Source: Mycobacterium sp. 852013-51886_SCH5428379
GTDB lineage: Bacteria > Actinomycetota > Actinomycetes > Mycobacteriales > Mycobacteriaceae
Length of the DNA: 64,000 nucleotides
Direction of reading: 5' to 3'
NCBI RefSeq assembly: GCF_001665575.1
Contig: NZ_LZSU01000051.1
Location: 1 to 64,000, forward strand
The notes under the pieces were generated by a model. It saw only the letters and a list, made by a program, of their open reading frames with translations, searched no databases and was not told the DNA's origin. Shown one piece after another: positions 59,938 to 64,000 of the stretch. How positions within the stretch are numbered: position 1 is the first letter of the stretch; each line of letters starts with the position of its first letter. Position numbers and translations under genes: made by a program.

Positions 59938-60897
59938 CTAGGCCAGTTCGGCAGTCAGCGACGCCACGAATTCCTGTGTGCGCCAACCCGACTCCTGCCG
60001 TTCCGACGCGTCCGCGCCCAGCGGGATGACCCGCACGGCGAGGTCGGTGACCCCCGCGTTCCGGTATCGGCGCAGCCGCGCCAGCACAGCCTGCTCGTCA
60101 CCGGCGGCCATGGTGTCCCCGACGTCGCTGGCGTCGCCGTGTTCGAGCAGGCGCACATAGTTGGGGGAGAGTTCGGCGTGCCCGAGCACCTCACTGGCGT
60201 ACGCGCGTGCGGTGTCGACCTCGCCGGGGGCGCAGAGCGCAACCGGCACACCGGCGACGATGCGCGGCGCGGTCCGGCCGGCCGCCTCGGCGGCAGCGGT
60301 GAGGCGGGGAGCGATATGGCCCTCGACGGTGCGTTCGTCGGCCATCCACAGAATGGTTCCCGCGGCGCGCTCACCGGCGATACGCAGCATCGCCGGACCC
60401 AGCGCGGCGATGAGGACGGGCGCGCCGAAAGAGTCGGTGACGTCGATGGATCCGTGCACGCGGTGGTGGTCGTTCTCGACGTCGACGGGGCCGGGTCCCG
60501 ACAGGGCGGCTGCCAGCACGTCGAGATAGTCGCGGACCTGGGCGGCCGGACGGTCGTAGGACAGGCCGAGTTGGTCGGCGACGATCCAGTGGTGCGAGGG
60601 CCCGATACCGAGGGAGAACCTTCCGTCGCAGGCGATCTGGGTGGTGAGCGCCTGCTGCGCCATGATCAGCGGGTGGCGGGTCTGAATAGGCACGACCGCG
60701 GTGCCGAGCTCGATCCGTTCGGTGGCCGCGCCGAGCAGAGCCACGACCGTCATCGCATCGAGATAACCCGGCACCTGCGGGAACCAGAACGATGCGAAGC
60801 CCTGGGTCTCGGCTGCCCGGACGTGCTCGAGGAGCCCGCTCAACCGGTCCGCACGCCCCCGTTCCCGGTCGGACCCCACCATCAACCCAATCCTCAT
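59938..60897 (-). CDS. LLM class flavin/F420-dependent oxidoreductase
   Basis: A 319-residue luciferase-fold oxidoreductase. It starts with RIGLMVGSDRERGRADRL, and has GTAVVPIQTRHPLIMAQQALT and GPSHHWIVADQLG, the blocks of F420-dependent mycobacterial members. It probably reduces or oxidises a small cyclic or terpenoid ketone with F420. The last gene of a minus-strand group with an unknown protein, an epimerase and an emopamil-binding-like protein, with gaps of 12 bases or less. Confidence 0.85.
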   Translation of the reverse strand: MRIGLMVGSDRERGRADRLSGLLEHVRAAETQGFASFWFPQVPGYLDAMTVVALLGAATERIELGTAVVPIQTRHPLIMAQQALTTQIACDGRFSLGIGPSHHWIVADQLGLSYDRPAAQVRDYLDVLAAALSGPGPVDVENDHHRVHGSIDVTDSFGAPVLIAALGPAMLRIAGERAAGTILWMADERTVEGHIAPRLTAAAEAAGRTAPRIVAGVPVALCAPGEVDTARAYASEVLGHAELSPNYVRLLEHGDASDVGDTMAAGDEQAVLARLRRYRNAGVTDLAVRVIPLGADASERQESGWRTQEFVASLTAELA

Positions 60898-60909
60898 GCG
60901 GTCCTCCGT

Positions 60910-61653
60910 TCACGGCACATAGCGATCCCATTCATGCGGCACCACGGTCTGGAACGGCGCGGCGAACAGCGGTGCGACGTCATCGCCACGCCATCGCTTC
61001 GTCAGGTTCGGCCGCAGCCGGCCGGCCACGAGGACCGGATCGTCGTCGAGGAAGAGGTAGGAGATCGTCTGTCCCGCAGGGGCGCTCGCAAGACGACGGC
61101 CCACCGCCAGAGAGGTCGCCGTCCACACCCCGGCGACACCGTCGACGTCCAGCAACTCGTCGACCGGCGCGGCCCCGCGTTCGAGCAGGACATAGGCGCC
61201 GCGTACCGGCCACCACGGCAGCACGTCGCCGCCGACCTTGACGCGCGGCGCGGCGGCGCGGTCGTCCACCCGGTAGACCCCGCGCTCCACCGGCGGTAAC
61301 AGCGGGAGCTTGCGGCAGGAGTCCCCGAGCGCCGTGGACAGCGCCATGAAGGGTTCCATCCCGCCCGGGTCGGTGAAGAAGTACGTCATCACATGGTCGA
61401 CGGCGTCGTGGGGACCTGTGCTCACCGCCCGCGCCGCCCGGCACTCCGGGGTGGACACCAGGCGCAGCGACGCGCGCACGGCGGACAACCGGTGCTGCTC
61501 GGGCCGGTGATCGAGGCTGTGCCAGCGCAGATAGTCGGCGTCGGCGCCATCGGGATGGCGCCTAGCCATGGACACGAAGAGGGTGGTGACATCGCCGCGC
61601 CCGGCAGTGAGAACGGCGGGTACCTCGTCGGACGGTGTCCCGGGAAGTTGCAT
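60910..61653 (-). CDS. Protein of unknown function, possible dimeric alpha/beta-barrel (EthD-like)
   Basis: A 247-residue protein. Blocks such as DADYLRWHSLDHRPEQHRL near the start and DHVMTYFFTDPGGMEPFM resemble the ferredoxin-like dimeric alpha/beta-barrel folds (EthD, Dabb) that assist oxygenases or cyclisations; the full family is not recognised. No signal peptide. Coding 11 bases downstream of the epimerase gene suggests a shared operon. Confidence 0.7.
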   Translation of the reverse strand: MQLPGTPSDEVPAVLTAGRGDVTTLFVSMARRHPDGADADYLRWHSLDHRPEQHRLSAVRASLRLVSTPECRAARAVSTGPHDAVDHVMTYFFTDPGGMEPFMALSTALGDSCRKLPLLPPVERGVYRVDDRAAAPRVKVGGDVLPWWPVRGAYVLLERGAAPVDELLDVDGVAGVWTATSLAVGRRLASAPAGQTISYLFLDDDPVLVAGRLRPNLTKRWRGDDVAPLFAAPFQTVVPHEWDRYVP

Positions 61654-61664
61654 GCGGTTCGCCT

Positions 61665-62564
61665 TCAGTGCAGGGGGATCTCAGGATGCCGAGCCTCGAT
61701 CATGCGCCGAAAGCCCTCGTGCCACGGAACTTTCGTCACACCGAGGATCTGATGCATATAGGTCACGTCGGGCCACAGCGGGGGATGGGCGTCCGGGGTG
61801 TACTCGAAGACCGGCTCGACGCCGACCAGTTCACCCATGTAGGCGCAATAATCCTCGACGCTGACCGTCTCACTGCCCGCCCAGTTCACCACGACCGGTG
61901 GCGTCGCGCTCACCTCCATGGCCCGGATGCCGAGCGCGACGTAGTCATCTTCGTAGATCGGGTTGTAGTTGTTGGGGCCGTCGGGGTACAGCCGGATCGG
62001 CCTGCCCGCCAACATCATCGCGAGCCGGTCGGCCGGTGCACCGCCCTGCGGCCCATAGGTCGAGCAGATCCGGATGATGGTCAGCGGTATCCCGTGCTGT
62101 CGGGCGATCCATGTGCAGACGGCCTCCGCGGCCACCTTGGAGAAGCTGTAGTTCGCGCGCAGTGGCACGCCGGGCGGATCGTCTTCGCGCAGCGGCCGCC
62201 GGCCCTGATACCCGTAGATCGATCCGGTGGAGCAGAACACGAAGCCTTTCGCGGTCCGGCAGTGGAACAACAATTCACCGGACCGCTGCGCATTGGTCTC
62301 GAGGCACCCGGTCCAACCGGTCGTGCCGGGGTCGACGGCCGCGTGGAACACGTAGGTGAAATCGTCGGGCAGCGTAGAGAAGTCGCCGGAACCGACATCG
62401 AATGCCACCGGGGTGATCCCGGCGTCGGTCAATTTCCGGCGGTCGTCCGGATCCCGCAACCGTGCGACGCCCCATACCTCGTTGTTTCGGGCGAGTGTCC
62501 GGGCGAGTGGAAAGGCGATCTTGCCTGTCGCGCCGGTGACGAGAATCTTCTGCGCGTCGAGCAT
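61665..62564 (-). CDS. NAD-dependent epimerase/dehydratase family protein (extended SDR)
   Basis: A 299-residue extended SDR: TGATGKIAFPLA (glycine motif) near residue 10, a catalytic Ser/Thr in CSTGSIYG and Tyr-Lys in YSFSK. The fold covers UDP-sugar epimerases and 3-beta-hydroxysteroid dehydrogenase/isomerase-like enzymes. Located 4 bp from the emopamil-binding-like gene, which would favour a sterol or terpenoid alcohol as substrate (inference). Confidence 0.83.
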   Translation of the reverse strand: MLDAQKILVTGATGKIAFPLARTLARNNEVWGVARLRDPDDRRKLTDAGITPVAFDVGSGDFSTLPDDFTYVFHAAVDPGTTGWTGCLETNAQRSGELLFHCRTAKGFVFCSTGSIYGYQGRRPLREDDPPGVPLRANYSFSKVAAEAVCTWIARQHGIPLTIIRICSTYGPQGGAPADRLAMMLAGRPIRLYPDGPNNYNPIYEDDYVALGIRAMEVSATPPVVVNWAGSETVSVEDYCAYMGELVGVEPVFEYTPDAHPPLWPDVTYMHQILGVTKVPWHEGFRRMIEARHPEIPLH

Positions 62565-62568
62565 CCGA

Positions 62569-63345
62569 TCAGACCCGGCGCGCGGTCTGTGGACCGGCCC
62601 GCCGGGTCAGATAGTCGATCTGCAGGTGCAGCGAATACAGGACCAGGGGCGGTAGCACCATGAACGGAATGTTCTCGCCGACGAATTTGAACCACAGGCC
62701 CCACGCGCCCTGGCCGATGTTCTCGAACCCGGCGCCCACCTCGGCCAGGAAGTACACCGCGGTGCTGCTCATCAGGATCGCGCACCCGGTGAAGGCGATC
62801 CACAGGGCTTTGATCCGCGCCTCGGGCGCAAGATCTGTGCGGATCAGGCGGGTCCACATCACGAAGACGGTGCAGCCGGTGAGGACGCCGACCACCTCGA
62901 GCGCGAAGATCCACGGATTGCCGCTGACGTACCGGGTGTCGGCCAGCGCGTACTGCCACCACAGCCATTTCCAGCCCGGGTCGTCGGTCGGTGCCCAGAA
63001 GCCGAGGGGGTGGCCGATGAGGAACATCAGCTCGTAACCGATCTGGCTGCCCGCGGTGTAGGGCATGTAGAACAGCGAGAGCTCCGCCGCCTTGTCGAGG
63101 CGCGTCCGTCGCTCGCCGGGTGCGTCCCACAGGATCACGAACGGCAGCAGGATCACGGGAACCCCGAAGATCAGGTTGACCACGACATCGGTGGTGAACG
63201 TCGGCGCGATGACGCCCACGCTGACGCCGATGGTCACCGCCAGGAACACCGCGAACGTGAAGATGCCGGTCCAGGTGTAGATCCGGAGCCGGTGCGGCGC
63301 CCACGGCTGCGCGAGGTTGGGTTCCCGTTCGCCGACCGTCGTCAT
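62569..63345 (-). CDS. Emopamil-binding-like (EXPERA-type) membrane protein
   Basis: A 258-residue integral membrane protein with about five helices (around residues 25-45, 55-72, 92-110, 146-165, 182-200, perhaps 222-242). The block WWQYALADTRYVSGNPWIFALE (about 129-150) resembles the EBP sterol isomerase signature of eukaryotes, in which a Tyr-Ala-Leu-x-Asp-Ser-Arg-Tyr run is followed by a Glu-containing helix. Glu105 and Glu150 may equal functional EBP glutamates, but a His expected four residues before the first Glu is Gln here. A double-bond isomerase role is plausible. ATG chosen after GGAGGTG. Confidence 0.65.
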   Translation of the reverse strand: MTTVGEREPNLAQPWAPHRLRIYTWTGIFTFAVFLAVTIGVSVGVIAPTFTTDVVVNLIFGVPVILLPFVILWDAPGERRTRLDKAAELSLFYMPYTAGSQIGYELMFLIGHPLGFWAPTDDPGWKWLWWQYALADTRYVSGNPWIFALEVVGVLTGCTVFVMWTRLIRTDLAPEARIKALWIAFTGCAILMSSTAVYFLAEVGAGFENIGQGAWGLWFKFVGENIPFMVLPPLVLYSLHLQIDYLTRRAGPQTARRV

Positions 63346-63374
63346 GTCGTCGACACCTCCGCACATATCAACTA

Positions 63375-63395
63375 CTTGCGAATTCTGCGAGCAAG
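63375..63395. promoter_or_regulatory. Inverted repeat CTTGC-N11-GCAAG
   Basis: A perfect 5-bp inverted repeat with an 11-base spacer in the 97-base gap before the emopamil-binding-like gene. The arms include AT-rich spacer GAATTC. Likely an operator for this minus-strand operon; no regulator is assigned. Confidence 0.4.
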
Positions 63396-63442
63396 GGTAT
63401 CTCGCTACCGGAAACCGTTTGGGCGATTGCCCAATCCTTCGC

Positions 63443-64000
63443 TCAACCCCCACGCGGTTTCGGTGCGGCGAGCTCCCGTAGCGCGGACAGGAACAACACG
63501 TCCATCCGGGGACTCAGGTCGGCCAGGCTGGGGGCGCTCGCATGGCTCGCCGAGCCGAACAGCCGCTCGAGTGCAGCCGCGTCGGCGGTGGCGCCGATCG
63601 AAAGGCACAGGCAACCCATGCCGTCGGTGCGCAGCTCCTCGAGAGCCTTGCGGGAATCGGCTTCGGCGTACCGGCCTTCGTAGCCATCGTCATAGGGGAA
63701 GCCGTCGGAGAGCACCAGCAACAACCGATGCGGGGTTCCGGCGTGGGCTTTGAGGATCTCACCTGCGCCGCGGATGCCGGCTCCCAATCGGGTATAGCCC
63801 GACGGCTGCAGGTCGCCGAGGCGGGCCAGAGCACGCGCGCCGAACCGCTCGCTGAAACTCTTGATCACCGGAAGATGCACCGCATGTCGGCCCTGTGAGC
63901 GGAATCCATACACCGCGACGCGGTCACCGAGTTCTTCGAGGGTCGCCGCAAGCGTGGCTGCCGCACGGCGTTGGTGCTCATGGACGGCGAGACCGCCGCC
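63443..64000 (-). CDS. NorD-like VWA domain protein (partial, C-terminal)
   Basis: The C-terminal 185 residues of a von Willebrand factor A domain protein; the frame is open to the window edge, so the 5' part is missing. The MIDAS region includes a YTRLGAGIRGA block and LLVLSDGFPYDDGYEGRYAE, as in NorD/CbbO-type proteins that activate nitric oxide reductase or Rubisco with a MoxR-type ATPase. The protein end is PKPRGG. No reductase gene is visible here, so the partner is unknown. Confidence 0.82.
   Translation of the reverse strand, partial: GGGLAVHEHQRRAAATLAATLEELGDRVAVYGFRSQGRHAVHLPVIKSFSERFGARALARLGDLQPSGYTRLGAGIRGAGEILKAHAGTPHRLLLVLSDGFPYDDGYEGRYAEADSRKALEELRTDGMGCLCLSIGATADAAALERLFGSASHASAPSLADLSPRMDVLFLSALRELAAPKPRGG

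Noticed and set aside
1..64000. Mobile element, phage or CRISPR array
   Set aside because: No transposase, integrase, terminal repeats, tRNA-flanking direct repeats or spaced repeat array was found; base use is uniform.

Overview
The window looks like chromosomal DNA of a mycobacterium (Mycolicibacterium-type) or a close relative. The reasons are very high GC, frequent GTG starts, dense 1-4 nt start/stop overlaps, a mycofactocin-type SDR, a WS/DGAT acyltransferase, a six-helix adenylate cyclase, F420/FMN luciferase-like enzymes and a small proline-rich secreted protein. No rRNA, tRNA, CRISPR array or transposase was seen. No gene-free stretch exceeds 300 bases; the longest (33505-33794) holds two operator-like palindromes.

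Layout. (1) 79-3183: a TenA-like protein, two SDRs on the minus strand and an orphan MeaB-like GTPase. (2) 3169-5527, minus: an IclR regulator and a KstD-like flavoprotein. (3) 5634-26174, plus: about 19 tightly packed catabolic genes. They open with an MhpC-like hydrolase, MhpA and MhpB (aromatic ring hydroxylation and meta-cleavage). Next come a second KstD-like flavoprotein, a luciferase-like monooxygenase, an SDR, a cyclase-family hydrolase, an FMN reductase, an alpha/beta hydrolase, an SDR, a TetR-ferredoxin-P450 set, an amidohydrolase, two M24 peptidase-fold proteins, an enoyl-CoA hydratase, a double-length CoA-transferase and an SDR. (4) 26171-33504: an epimerase, a PlsC-type acyltransferase, an acyl-CoA ligase, a WS/DGAT, a kinase-like protein and a mycofactocin-type SDR. 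(5) 33795-38114: a TetR divergent from an acyl-CoA dehydrogenase and enoyl-CoA hydratase, then an adenylate cyclase. (6) 38111-43919, minus: a seven-gene operon with a Rieske oxygenase, a small partner protein, a carboxymuconolactone-decarboxylase-like protein, an amidohydrolase, a SnoaL-like protein and two acyl-CoA dehydrogenases. (7) 44180-50325, plus: an amidohydrolase followed by a beta-oxidation set (two acyl-CoA dehydrogenases, CoA-transferase, thiolase). (8) 50322-56365: a secreted peptide, a TetR with a perfect operator, an unknown protein, and a minus-strand TetR-VOC-acyl-CoA dehydrogenase-kinase-quinone reductase operon. (9) 56434-59919: a LysR divergent from a second Rieske oxygenase (broken by an in-frame TAA), a paralogue of the small partner protein and a TauD-type dioxygenase. 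(10) 59938-64000, minus: a luciferase-like oxidoreductase, an unknown protein, an epimerase, an emopamil-binding-like membrane protein and the C-terminal part of a NorD-like VWA protein.

How it fits together. Nearly everything serves uptake-independent catabolism of polycyclic, aromatic or isoprenoid-type carboxylic acids: oxygenases open or hydroxylate rings, ligases and CoA-transferases activate acids, and acyl-CoA dehydrogenases, hydratases and a thiolase finish. The substrate cannot be read from the sequence. The strongest sign of coordination is a palindrome, GAGAAT-N3-ATTCTC and close variants, in the promoter regions of at least four transcription units, two of them next to the TetR gene at 33795-34445. 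This suggests one regulon spanning more than 40 kb. Other points of interest are the twice-occurring Rieske oxygenase plus small protein module, the kinase plus ACAD11-like dehydrogenase pair, the M24 pair whose second member has lost its metal ligands, and the emopamil-binding-like protein.
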